DNA from: Allium sativum | Lineage: Eukaryota > Streptophyta > Magnoliopsida > Asparagales > Amaryllidaceae | Length of the DNA stretch: 64,000 nt | Assembly (NCBI GenBank): GCA_030737875.1 | Contig: CM060924.1 | Span: 145,756,197 to 145,820,196, forward strand | Reading direction: 5' to 3' | Shown here: positions 10,641 through 21,977 of the stretch, piece by piece | Numbering within the stretch: the stretch's first letter is position 1 | Layout of the letters: each line of letters begins with the position of its first letter | Translations under genes and position numbers: made by a program | Notes under the pieces: generated by a model | The model's input: the letters and a program-made list of their open reading frames with translations, nothing else | What the model was told of the DNA's origin: nothing | Databases searched by the model: none

Positions 10641-12860
10641 AGGTGCTGGAGACTCAGCACCCCCCATAATTTCTGCTCCGCTGAAGGATCGTTGAGTATA
10701 TCATGAAACAAGCTAGGGCTCCTACCCCGCCAGAGTGTCGGGGGACTGACTAAACTCCGAGCCCGGATACTCCATGTCCGGACATGGGGGCAAAACAGTT
10801 AAGGTCCTAATCAATCCTCAACAAAGCCCTGGCCAGGCACTAAGTTAATGATTGATTGGGAGCATACCTATACACACATACTACTTTAGTGCATTTTCAT
10901 TTATAATTGCATTGACTACTTATAACACTTCATGACTTATTTGCCCATTCGCAGGTACAAGACAATGCGAAAGGAACAGAATTTTTATTAGTAAACGCAG
11001 GTTTACAAAAGATAACTAGTCAAGAATGCGAGGGCCTCACTCGCAATGATGGCAACATGCTAATGGAAAACAAACAAAGGGTCGCGTCCAGAAGGATGAT
11101 GCAGGCCCCTTGAAGACCAGAAAGCAGATGCAAAGAGAACGTCCATCTGCTGATCCCAACTTACTTCCAGAATGGGAAGCTCAGATAAGGCTGGATATAT
11201 CCCACGTAGTAATTGAACATGATGCAACCATTTCGTCCCCGACCTTTCCCTTGATGCAAAGAGCAAACGGGAGCACTCAAGGCGACTACAATCTGACCCT
11301 TCACCGCTTGATTTCTGTCCTCGGAGCTTGGATGGGAGACTAGGGCTTAGCATGGGCTGAATACCAACAATTCATTTTTGCACTCGACTCCGGCTCTTGA
11401 TGCGAGAAGTGAACATGAATCCAGAGAAGACATGAATTCGAAGTGTACTGCTCAACAAAACCCCCTGTGGATATGGGGCACATGATACGAGCCTTGAGCA
11501 GCATAGTTCAATTACTCGATGCCTCCGTTCCCAGCCGAATGACAAAAGCCTGATTGACGGCTAATGCTCGTGTAGAATCAAGAAGCCCGAGGCCGACCTT
11601 CACCTATTTCAGGAATGAACTGGAAGGCCGAGCAACAATCATCAATTCGCTGGAAATGATAAAATTGAAGTTCAGGTAGTGACGAACTTGGAACAGTCAG
11701 ATATCAACCATCAGCTTAGGTTGAACACAAACTAATCAGCAGACGCGCAGCATGCGGTTTCGATTCCCTACGTCATGGATGGAAACACGGGCAAATGGAG
11801 CAGCTACCTGTAACATCCTAGATGAGAATGCAAGAATTGTGACAAACTCAGATCATGCACGACCAGTTTTAACTCCAACTCGAATGAATACTCGAGCGAC
11901 ATTTCATACTCAGCTCCAAGAAAGAACGCAACAATTCGAAAAACAGGAACCCGGTCAGGTCGAATGACTCGAACCAAGACCCGGGGGCAATATCGACGTG
12001 GAAACAAGAAATCAGCAAAGACCCCCTTTGTAATCTCAGATTCGATGCTGGGGGCACCAGCCAGGATCTTGATAATGTGCATCAATTCTTTGATGGCAAC
12101 CTGCTCGCTAGTTTGATTCGGCGCCTCTCGAGAGGCGGCACTTCTCGAGATGATATGGATAACAACAATTACAGCCCTTACACATGGGACGTCAGGATCC
12201 CCTGTTATTCCCCCGGACTTTAAATTTTCTCTATAACAAGACTTTCTCAGAGATTTTGATGAATTCAACCCTGAAGTCGATAGACTTTCATGACAAAAAG
12301 GTGTTAGCGTCAAGACGAATGACCTAGATGCCTTCCTGACTAAAGAATGGGGTACCTTCTAATTCCTGAAACGATAAGGACAAAGGAAAAGCCTTGGAAA
12401 ACAATGACAAGAATGTGCAATTCCAAAGAGAATCTATACCACTTATCGAGCCCATGATCTTGTTTGTCAAGCACAATTGAACCGAGCATGAGAAAGAGAC
12501 TCAATAAGACTGTGATAACCATTTCGGACTATGCTGAAGCATAAACGATGGGGCCCAACTAACTTCATAACGACATTTATTCACTCGCATTCAACAACCT
12601 TATTTGACTCCGCAACTGATCTGATGAGAGTAACCGAAGTCGCTGATGCCCGATGAGGCAATCCTCACTATCTGACTAAAGAGAAGAGATGATGTCAAAG
12701 CAAATGTGGTTTTATACAATTCCGATTTTTTGCTAAATTGATAAACAGTACAGAATGATCTGGGTCGACTAAGATTGCTGAACCTGCAACTCTTACCAGA
12801 TGCAATGACAGGAAGTATAAAATCTTCAAGATTAAATGCCTTATTGACTCAACTCAACCC
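10641..12860 (+). other. Non-coding 3' region of the Tat-type element, part 2
   Basis: About 2.2 kb without a recognisable gene. GGGGGCA-type tracts lie near 10786, 11982 and 12049. Short open frames on both strands (for example 11060-11353 and 11804-12313, minus) show no known motif and read against the element, so I treat them as chance. Confidence 0.5.
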
Positions 12861-13025
12861 CCATCGATACTGGGGGCATAAGTACTGACCTCGCTTGTCC
12901 TCCGATGGCACTGAGAGCACAAGTGTCGGTTCATAGACCCCCCCCCATCGATACTGGGGGCATAAGTACTGACCTCGCTTGTCCTCCGATGGCACTAAGA
13001 GCACAAGTGTCGATTCATAGACTAA
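12861..13025 (+). repeat. 84-bp direct repeat with a C5...G5 hairpin
   Basis: Two adjacent copies start at 12861 and 12945. Each carries CCCCCATCGATACTGGGGG, which can fold as CCCCCA/TGGGGG around a seven-base loop, followed by GCATAAGTACTGACC. The copies differ by a few bases and a longer C-run in the second. The 65-aa frame on the other strand is a by-product. Confidence 0.9.
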
Positions 13026-13865
13026 CTTTGAAGACAATCCTGGCATGAAATGGGATTCAAAACATGTACGTCATGCCTCCGGAGTACAATCTTATTCATC
13101 TTTGCCGACCAAGCGAGCTAGCTTGTGGATCGAATGTGAACTTAAAGACTCAAACTACACCGAATGGAAGGTGTGACAATCCTATCTACTACCTCGCGAT
13201 GGTGACGATCCTATAGGCACTGGTCCACATAATTTTAACAACATCCCTTACTGACTACTTCATATGTGAATATTGGATTAAGAAATGATCCGTAACCATT
13301 GTGGATTCTCTCGACTACGATCCAGAGTGATCATGGCTTTTGAATTCCTTTCTGTTACGATTCAATGCGATTTTAAGATCCTGAATCAATATCAAGATAT
13401 CAGGCTAGTCCAAACTTGAGTACAAATGACAAATTCGTATGTTGATTCTGATGTGCTTTATCCCAACAGTCCAGTTGTTAGCTCAGAGCCCAAAGATTCT
13501 TACATCGCCCCATGATTTGGGTGGCTACTTCATTTATTGACTCATATGTAAAAGAAAGTCCAACCCTACCACGCGCTTGGCTTGCATAGAGTGATGATGT
13601 TGTTTGGCGACGACCTATGCGTGTAGGATCACGCTCGGGAGCCGATAATTTAGCATGACTTCTGACGGATGAATTAGATCTTTTGATTTGACAAGGTTTA
13701 AACAATTTCTTGATCGTCTCGAATACTCCTCTCATAGAACTTAGCCTGATTATCTCCAATGGAAGCAATGCAACAATTGGATAAAGCCTTCTCAAGGACA
13801 AATGATATTCTAGAAAGATTTAGCTCAACATATTCAAAGCACATCTCATCCTCGATAAGATGTAC
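13026..13865 (+). other. Non-coding end of the Tat internal region
   Basis: No gene or repeat is recognised here. The sequence runs up to the polypurine tract. The minus-strand frames overlapping it (13478-13801 and 13698-14009) show no retroelement motif, and the second runs into the LTR. Confidence 0.5.
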
Positions 13866-13879
13866 TTTGGGGGGCAAAA
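13866..13879 (+). other. Polypurine tract of the Tat-type element
   Basis: TTTGGGGGGCAAAA lies directly before the 3' LTR start (TGTTAGCC at 13880). One C interrupts the purines. Similar GGGGGCA tracts recur at 8925, 9308, 10786, 11982, 12049, 12871 and 12954, so this tract is the last of a series. Confidence 0.75.
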
Positions 13880-14202
13880 TGTTAGCCTGCTTTGTGGCCA
13901 GGCTACCCAAAGCAAAGATCATGTTGACACACCTCTGGGTAAATGCTATCTCATATGGAATCTCTGGATAACATCGCTCTCTGGCATTGGAAGCATCGTC
14001 AGAAAACACAAGGCAGTTTGGTCAAAATCACAACATCAGTATAAACTGGCCCGAAACCCCTATCAAATGAACTCATTTGGATCTATTCACATCATATACT
14101 TGTAGCCCTTTGAATTATCTTCAATATGAGCTTTGGTTTGGCTCAATCTGACTTACGGTTTGAAAGTTACGCCCATTTCCGTGAACGGGTGTAAGGTGGC
14201 AT

Positions 14203-14429
14203 ATGACCGCGATCCGATCCGCCCTTGCCTACGCGATCCGATCCAACCCATGACCGCGATCCGACCTATGACCACGATCCGACCCATGACCGCGATCCGA
14301 CCTATGACCCCGATCCGACCCATGACCGCGATCCGACCCATGACCACGATCCGACCCATGACCCCGATCCGACCCATAACCGCGATCCGACCCATGACCG
14401 CGATCTGACCATATGACCGCGATCCGACC
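14203..14429 (+). repeat. 18-bp minisatellite in the Tat 3' LTR
   Basis: This has the same unit, order and total length as 5492-5718, with scattered single-base differences such as GACCAC for GACCGC and one CATAACC. The unit number is unchanged since insertion, so the array has been stable on that time scale. Overlapping frames are periodicity artefacts. Confidence 0.93.
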
Positions 14430-15544
14430 TTCGGACCTGTTCACACGCAGCTTGTTTTGACCTATTCTCAAGGCTACTGGCTCTCCTATTGTAACAACCC
14501 GCAAAAATCAGAACCAATTTAAAATTTTTATTTTAGGAAATTTTAACGAATTTGGACAATATAAAATAATCTATTTTAAATAATAATGATCACAAATTTG
14601 ATTTAAATCGAAGTTAGAATGAATGATTTAATTTTAATTAACAAAAGAGTTAGAAATAACGCGGTAGTTTGAAAAGTCAAACTTGAACTTTGATTGACCG
14701 TACAGGATGCAAAATTTAACGGATTTTAGTGAAACCAAAAATATTAGAATCTATTTAAAAATATCTTTCCAACGAATCTGAAAAATCGAAATTTCATAAC
14801 GGGAATCAAAAGTTATGTCAAAATTAATATTTAGAAAGGTCGCTATGAAATTTATAAAGGTCAAAATGCTACTTTTTGCATACGAAGGAATTTGAACTCG
14901 AAACCACTTCCATTGACTTCAGAATGATGTTTCTACATTGAAAAACAGTAAACACTTATATATTTTGAGTTTCGGAATTTATTTGTTTAAAAATATATTT
15001 TTAATATTAAATATACTGGCCTTAAAAATAGTCATTTTTCAAACAGTCTCAGAATTCAACGAAATAAATTTTGTTGGACTCGTATCATCGAAACAAAGCT
15101 AAAAATGATTTTTTGGTAATTTTTAGAATTAAAATATAATTATAATTGATTTTTCAGTGTAAACGGGCAAATTTTTGACTTTAAAAATTCATTAAAAAAT
15201 TCATACGAGCTCAGAATCGAACGAAATTAATTTTCATATGTCCACAGCATCAAAACATAGCTAAATATATTTTTCGAGAATTTTTGAAGTTAATTTGTGA
15301 CCTCGGCGTATTTAAATGTACGGTAGAAATTAAATAATTAATTTAATATTGTATTTTCAAGTAAAACCGAAATAAAACTGCTGTATATTTCAGAATTGGA
15401 CCTTGGGACATAGCCCATCGCGTTCAGAAGGCCTCAAAACGTTAAGATCGACAGTAAGCAGGCCCAAATCCGAGAAAGTCCAAAAATGCACTTTATTTCA
15501 CGAAATTCGGAATTAAACATTAAAATAATATAAAAAAATCCGAA

Positions 15545-15945
15545 ACCCTAATTCTCTAATGGCCAGCCGCCGCCCAGAGTTTGATGGCCAGAATTGTCCG
15601 ATTTTCAAATCTCAATAACTTTTGATCCGTTCGACGAAAATTGACGTATGACCTACCAAATCGAAGAGAATTCAGAAACCTTTCAATCTATACGGTTAAG
15701 ATCGGGTTTTGGTGCACAGATTTTGCGGATTTTGGCTGAGAAGGTGCTGCGTTTATGGGTTATTTGTGGGTCCTAGGGGGGTGCGAGTGGGGCCCGGGTC
15801 TCGGCGCGGGTGTGTCTCGAGGTGGCCGACGAGGTGGTGGCTTCTGATCATGGTCCGGATGCTTGTGGTGGCGTGCGCATAGAAGGTTGGAGTTTGATGA
15901 TGGGTTCGGCCGTGCGTTTCAACGTGAGGAAGAAGAAAGGTTGCG
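15545..15945 (+). other. GC-rich block inside the 7.1-kb solo LTR
   Basis: A roughly 400-bp GC-rich block starts near AACCCTAATTCTCTAATGGC and sits about 1.1 kb into an otherwise AT-rich LTR. Equivalent blocks occur at 30285-30560, 35530-35960 and 60105-60440 at comparable positions. No frame is shared between them, so I do not call a gene. It could be the transcribed leader or an old captured 5' gene end. Confidence 0.5.
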
Positions 15946-17204
15946 TCTTCTTTTTTTTTTTTATTATTATTTAATTATTTAATTGTCCGATCTTTAAAAA
16001 TTCATAACTCTCTCATACGAGGTCCGTTTTACGAACCGTTTGTTGCGTTGGACTCGTCTTTCTGAGAGCTTCGCTATGGCGCAGACCGCAGCTGAAAAGG
16101 AGACAGTCGAATTTCAGCCAAATTTCAAAGTGAGAATTCTAATTTTAATCATTTAATTAATTATTAATTATTTTCTCGCATTAAAGAAAATTGTATTATC
16201 ATATAAATTCAGATCTGGATGTCATGTGTGGTTTGGATTGATAATTGCTGCTTGTTGAATGCTTGTTGTTCATGATATGCTAAATCCGCTTTGAATTGTA
16301 TATATTTTATCTGCGGTTGGAAAATGCGATCTAAAATTAGATCAAAACATATTTTATTCAAAAAAAAACATTTATTCAGATCTAGGTGGAAAGGTTTATT
16401 TTATGTTATTAAAATAATATTTTTATTATTCTGAATTTAACAATAGAAATTGATCGACAAATAAATATTTATTTTTATTTGTTGATTTAACAATGGAATT
16501 TGGTCGACAATAATTTTTTTTTATTTGTTGATTTTATAATAGAAATTGGCACAACGAATAAAATATATCTTTACGGGTTTACATTAAAGAGAATGTTTTT
16601 CTTTTTTATATGAGGTTGTTTCATTAAAAAGAATGAAAACAAAGGATTTCATTTTTTTTATATAAAAAATGGTTTTCAATCAAAAGTCATAATTTATTTG
16701 TCACTTTGATGTTCAATAAAAGTTGCAACATTATAAATCTCATTTTTATGTTATATTGTTTTCAATAAATGTAGTAACATTAAAATTTCATTTTTAATGT
16801 AATAAGTGTTTTCAATAAAAAGAAGCAACGTAAAAAGATCATATTTTTAGGTGTCCATTGTTTTCAATAGAAAGACTTTGCAAAAAAAATCACATTTTTA
16901 ATGTGATTTAGATTTCATTGTAAAGATGAAGATAAAATGGATTTTATTTTTATTTTTATTTTCATTTTTGGCAATGGAAAGTTTATAAATTAAAATTGCA
17001 TTTTTATTGAAATTTTGTTCATTGTAATGAATAGAAAAGATCGCATCCATATGTGTAATGAGGAAAAAAAAAAGAAAATAAAAATATTACATTTATATGT
17101 AATGAAAATGAACAGAAAAGTATTACATTTTTAATGTAATCAAAGATTAAGAATCACATTTTGGTTTACATATCATATGTAAATTAAAATTCATTTTAGA
17201 AGTA

Positions 17205-18640
17205 AAACTTTTGTTTACATTTTTATGTAAATAAAAAAAACACGTTTTGGAAATCACAATGTTTGTTTACATTTTTATATGTAAATAAGAAATTATTTTC
17301 AAAAGTTACATTATATTTGTAAATATATTTTGTAAATAAAAAGTTGTTCTTTATTTTGCATTCACCAATGCAAAGGTATATTGAAAATAAAATTATTCTT
17401 TTATTTGCATTTACCAATGTAAATATACATTAAAAATAAACTTGTTCTTTTGTTTGCATCTAATAATGCAAATATATATTTAAAAATGAAACTTGTTCTC
17501 TTATTTGTATTTACGAATACAAATATATATATTAAAGTAAAATTTATTCTTTTATTTGCATTCACTTATGCAAATACGATTTGAAAAATGAACGAACCTT
17601 TTTATTTGTGTTCCCAAACACAAATACATTATAGAAAATGAATGATCCTTTGTGTTTGTGTTCTCAAACACAAATATAACATAGAAAATTAAAATGGTCT
17701 TTTTATTCGTGTTCTTAAACACAAATAAAACATTAAAAATAAAAGAACATTTTTTGTGTACTCCAACACAAATATAACATGATTTTAAAGTAGTACATTT
17801 TTATTTTTATTTGCATTTTCAATGCAAATATTTCATGAAATCAAAAATTCACATTTTTGTTAAACATTTCATAATGTAAACAATACAAGAAAATAAAAAT
17901 TATATTTTTGTTTGCATTCTACAATGCAAACGAAATGTAGAAAATAGAATATGCATTTTTATTTGCATTCTATCATGCAAATAAAACAAAGGAGATAAAA
18001 TTACATTTTTGTTTGCAACTTTAGTTGCAAACAAACAAGAAAGTAAAAATTGCATTTTTGTTTGTAAATTTAGATGCAAACAAATTTATTAAAAACAAAA
18101 GTTACATTTTTGTCGAAATTTTTAAATGCAAACAAAGCATTAAAATAAAAGTTACATTTTTAATTAATTATTTATTTCACTTGATGTAAATAAATATAAA
18201 ATAAGAATTTGTTCTTTTATTTACATTTCTTGATGTAAATAAAACTAGAAACTAAATATTACATTTTTATTTGCATTACTCAATTCAAATAAAACATGAG
18301 AATAAAAAAATACATTTTCATTTGCAATGCTTAATGCAATTCAATCATAAAATGAAATTTTTTATTTACATTCCTCTATGTAAATAAACATCAAATTAAA
18401 AAGCTGAATCTTTATTTGCATTCTCTATTGCAAATAAAGCATGAAATGAAAAGTTATAATTTTGTTATTATTTGTATTCTCTATTACAAATGGGATTAAA
18501 GATTTTATTCTTCTTCTCATTTATATACAATGAAAAGAACTGAAATAAAAGATTATATTTTTATCGACATTTTACATGCGATAAAGGAATAGAAATAAAG
18601 AATTAATTCTTATTGACATTTTACAGGCAATAAAAGGAAT
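17205..18640 (+). repeat. Degenerate tandem array of short hairpins with co-varying arms
   Basis: About 25 units, spaced roughly 45-60 bp, each combine an A/T-rich spacer (AAAATAAAA...TTACATTTTT) with an inverted repeat. Examples are: 17355-17374 (TTTGCATT / AATGCAAA), 17503-17524 (ATTTGTATT / AATACAAAT), 17604-17625 (ATTTGTGTT / AACACAAAT), 17809-17829 (ATTTGCATT / AATGCAAAT), 18011-18032 (GTTTGCAACT / AGTTGCAAAC), 18219-18240 (ATTTACAT / ATGTAAAT), 18414-18435 (ATTTGCA / TGCAAAT) and 18470-18491 (ATTTGTA / TACAAAT). The last two share the same eight-base loop. Looser units extend to the left from about 16700. Confidence 0.85.
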
Positions 18641-19334
18641 ATAAATAAAAGAGACATTTTTATCATCGTGTTTTATATTGTGTATTACACTGCCATAGGC
18701 AAGTTACCTGACTTGTTTATGTGATTGGGTCGATAATTTTCACACATCGCCCAAGTGCACAAATAATTTATTATTTGTTTGTTGGTTGAAACCCCACACG
18801 GGTGTTGGGATGAAAATTAACATACACTAATCCCAATATTTAGTTGTATGTTGATTGTTAGATCGATAGGCTGCGATGAGCGTTATTATTTAATTTTAAC
18901 GCCTACGCAGTGGAATTTACACTTTGGATGAAATGGATGATATGATGATTATATTGTTATTGTCATATATATGATGTGTGTGAAATCCATATAATCCAAA
19001 TTATATGGTAAATGATTGAGTCGCATTTCGATTCAGATGATCTTTTAAATAAGAGTATTCTTACACTAGAAATTCTTTTTATATAAAGGATATATTTTCA
19101 TAAAAAGATATTTTAGTTAAATATATTTTTAAGATAAAGAATATGTGTAAAAGATAAAATATGTGATATGAAGAATACTTTCCAATTAGAATCTTTTGTA
19201 TAAAGAGTATCTTAATGATTATTTTAAAATATATTTTTTAATAACGAATTAATATTTAAAGGGAAATCCTTTAATTAAGATTATTAGAATTTGCAATTAT
19301 ATTTCATGATATGAGATACATTGAGATGTGAAGG

Positions 19335-19381
19335 GGATTTATCGTGGATGGTGTTTTTAAATGACATTTGTCCTTTAATCC
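19335..19381 (+). repeat. GGGTT...AACCC hairpin module, variant copy
   Basis: Outer arms read GGATT / AATCC here, instead of the common GGGTT / AACCC, and the second stem reads GGA / TCC instead of GAA / TTC. Both arms changed together, keeping the pairing. The core TTATCGTG is preserved. Related modules are at 19670-19714, 26866-26911, 26934-26979, 27071-27115 and five sites in 63164-63617. Confidence 0.7.
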
Positions 19382-19669
19382 AATTTACATCGAAATTATT
19401 ATTTGGAATTTATAAATCTATTCTATAGATTTAAAAAGGCATTTTCTAAAAATCTAGTTTTCCAATTTAATATATATTAAATTGGAATTAAGTGGAAATT
19501 CTATTGGTAATAATCGAGATGGGCTTCTGTAATAGAAGATCGATATTATATATGGAATTTAAAAGGCTTTGCCGTTATTCCATGTATATTGTTAGTCCGA
19601 TACAGAAATTCACATCGATTATGTATTGATTGATTTCTGTGGAATTCCATATTTTGGAAATTGATTTAT

Positions 19670-19714
19670 GGGTTTATCGTGAACTGTGTTTAAATGACAC
19701 GAGTTCTTTAACCC
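19670..19714 (+). repeat. GGGTT...AACCC hairpin module
   Basis: The module pairs GGGTT with AACCC, GAACT with AGTTC and GTGT with ACAC around a short loop. The equivalent second stem in 63300-63345 is GAACA with TGTTC, a paired swap at its last position. Confidence 0.75.
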
Positions 19715-21196
19715 GTTTAAAAGAAGATTTATGCTTTAAAATAAATGATCTGTGAAAATGATTTTTGATATTAAATCAAATTCAGAATTTTTAATAAATC
19801 TTTTAAGGAAGATTTATGATTTAATTTATTAATTTATGAAAATCTTTTAATATGAATATCTTATTAAAGGAATATTCGGGGTCGGAATGTGACATAATGT
19901 GTGATTTTCCAATATTTGATTTTTAATCACAAAATACGCGAGTCATTCAGAAAGACCGAGTTTAACCCATTCTGAATAATCATCACGACGATCAAGAGTC
20001 GAAGATGAAGACGGTGGTAGAAGACCGAAGGTTTTCACATCGTTGGGATGATGATGACTGGTATCTTGAATTGGGACAGTACATTCCAAGGCAAGGTATT
20101 TGGTAATGATCGTCCAAACGTATTTGGAGATCGACGGACACGTTGTTTCGCTCAGACCCAGAGCGGACTTGTAAATGGATTGCGTGTCTGACATTGTATT
20201 CTTTTCTACTGTATTTGTTGAACGCTACTGATTATATATTTCTGTTTGGTGGTGGAGAATTTATTCTTCACTTAACGCCCTTCTCTAAGACATATGAGCT
20301 TAGAGGTTATATATATATTGGTAGATGATCAATGATATGGTAGAGTCCGACAATGTGGCATGCTAAGATGCAATTGATCCAGGCTTTGTTGAAAAGCAGG
20401 CCTTGTGGTTGATGATCAAAGCACAGTCTATTTAGGCATAACTTTGTGTATATCGTGACTTCGCGAGCCTCACAGCCCGGTAGAGTCTAAAACGGGAGAA
20501 GGTAACGCAGGGAGTGCACACGTTTTCTTTCTAGCTAGAGTGGTGCCAGGGACCTACCAGCGCTGGCATTTATTCATTGTGGTTGTTGGATTTTTCGAGG
20601 CCTCGGGTTATGCGGTCGCCACTGGCTGTATTATAGGTCCAAAAGGACCGGGGAATGTGTGTTCAGGCATAACTAATCCACAAAAGTAAGTGTGGACCGG
20701 CCCTGCAGCTATCCAAGGGTTGGACAGAGTACCAATCCTGGGGCATTTGCTAGAGTGTCTCGAATCGGTAAGGATCTCCTCCCTAGCCTTGACTCAGATG
20801 GAAACCCAAAATTTCCAATACGACATCACGCGGTTTTGATTGTATACCTATATATGGCGACATAGTGGGATGGGGCACTCATGCCGTCTAGGATTGATAC
20901 ATTTACTTTGATGTGTTTCAAATTGGTTGCACACTATTATTATATAATACCGTGTTTATCGTATCAAGCATCTTTTGATCATTATAAGGTAAAACCCTAT
21001 ACTCCGGTTTGCGTTGCATTGTGTGATGGGACTTGGGTCTTATAATGGTTTCATTTTTCTAAAAAGCATTGCGTTATTTTGACTATTTACTTTAGTCATG
21101 CACTGGCGATCTATAGGAGAAAACCCGTTCCGCGAAAGTGGCGTGGTCCTGTGATTAGCCTTATTATATTATATAGGTTAAGTAGAATTCTCACAC

Positions 21197-21210
21197 CAGT
21201 CCCATGATTG
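21197..21210 (+). repeat. CAGTC-loop-GATTG stem-loop near the LTR end
   Basis: The stem is CAGTC / GATTG (one G-T wobble) with loop CCAT, inside CACACCAGTCCCATGA. It lies 387 bp before the LTR end. The same block occurs in all the giant LTRs whose right part is in the window. Confidence 0.65.
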
Positions 21211-21664
21211 ACCTGTAGTTTGTCCACTGGCAAACTCGGGTGCCCATATTTTCCACACGGGCAGTCGAGTAGCTATTTTTGCAGATATATTAAGCAGGAT
21301 TCTAGGTTGAAGCTTAAAGTTGTGTCCAGAGATAGAGAGATTTCCGCTGTGTTCTTCCGTTGCAGTATATTACTTTTTTTTGTATTTATCTTCCGTTGTA
21401 ATTATATTCCAATATATTCTGATATGTATATTCTGTACTCTGATGTAACATTTATTATAGTGTTATAAAAGTCTTCTGATATCTGTTGTAATGTGTTGTA
21501 TGCTCAAAGTTAAAGTATTCGTAGGTTTCCACTTTTTGGATCAGACCTGTGTGGTTTATGGTCAATTCAAAGAGCGGGGATTTGCGGGTCTTTACACCTA
21601 TTTTTCTGGATCGCCTGCCACGTACCCCATCACGAACCAGTCCTCCCCGGAGCTTTCCTACAGC

Positions 21665-21672
21665 TATAAATA
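21665..21672 (+). promoter_or_regulatory. TATA box of the Tat 3' LTR
   Basis: TATAAATA is identical to the box at 5842-5849. The solo LTR insertion lies only about 70 bp upstream of it and separates it from the U3 minisatellite, so its original upstream context is lost. Confidence 0.6.
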
Positions 21673-21977
21673 CACCTTCAAAGGGCATTTTCAAGGGACT
21701 TTTGGCATCTCCTTGTCCATGGCTGCCATGGCTAACACTTCTCCATGAATAACTATCATCTTCCTCAATAAAAATTCAATGAATTCGGAGAGAATATTCA
21801 TTGTAATTGTAATCCATGAATAAAATGAGAAAATATGAAGTGGACGTAGGCTCGTTAACGCCGAACCACTATAAAAATCTTGTTGTCTCACTTTTTCTAT
21901 ATTTTTTCAGTTATTTCTTCATATCCTATGCTCAAAATACGACGATTTGGGTGTTAGGACCATTTTTTGGTCTAACA

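Larger units (their letters stand above)
14490..21596 (+). mobile_element. 7.1-kb giant solo LTR (Tekay-like family) in the Tat 3' LTR
   Basis: It starts TGTAACAACCCGC and ends GGTCTTTACA, with TSDs cctat (14485-14489 and 21597-21601), and is 7107 bp long. No primer site, polypurine tract or gag/pol motif occurs inside, so it is read as one LTR left after recombination. Its start, a GC-rich block (15545-15945), a CACATCGCCCAA...CACACGGGTGTTGGG block (18724-18812) and the CACACCAGTCCCATGA block (21193-21206) recur in the same order in the other giant LTRs. Except at the features listed inside it, it is AT-rich and non-coding. Confidence 0.85.
5169..21977 (+). mobile_element. Tat-type Ty3/gypsy element inserted in the Tekay gag
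   Basis: This plus-strand element is bounded by TSDs atatc (5164-5168 and 21978-21982). LTRs are TGTTAG...CTAACA; the left copy begins TATTAG through one G-to-A change. The primer site is at 6158-6175 and the polypurine tract at 13866-13879. Left LTR is 986 bp; right LTR is 610 + 376 = 986 bp once the solo LTR 14490-21596 is removed. The internal region is 7725 bp. An additional RNase H after the regular one, and a long non-coding 3' region with tandem repeats, point to the Tat lineage. Recognisable pol stops before a convincing integrase, so it is a heavily decayed or non-autonomous member. Confidence 0.92.
13880..21977 (+). repeat. 3' LTR of the Tat-type element, split by a solo LTR
   Basis: The two parts are 13880-14489 and 21602-21977, 986 bp together and the same length as the left LTR. 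The left part carries the 18-bp minisatellite at 14203-14429, also 227 bp as in the left LTR. The right part carries the TATA box 21665-21672. The insertion point corresponds to the CTCCTATTTTTCTGG site still intact at 5771-5785. Confidence 0.93.

Noticed and set aside
11804..12313. A 169-codon minus-strand frame in the Tat 3' region
   Set aside because: It runs against the element, shows no recognised domain, and overlaps other chance frames in both directions.
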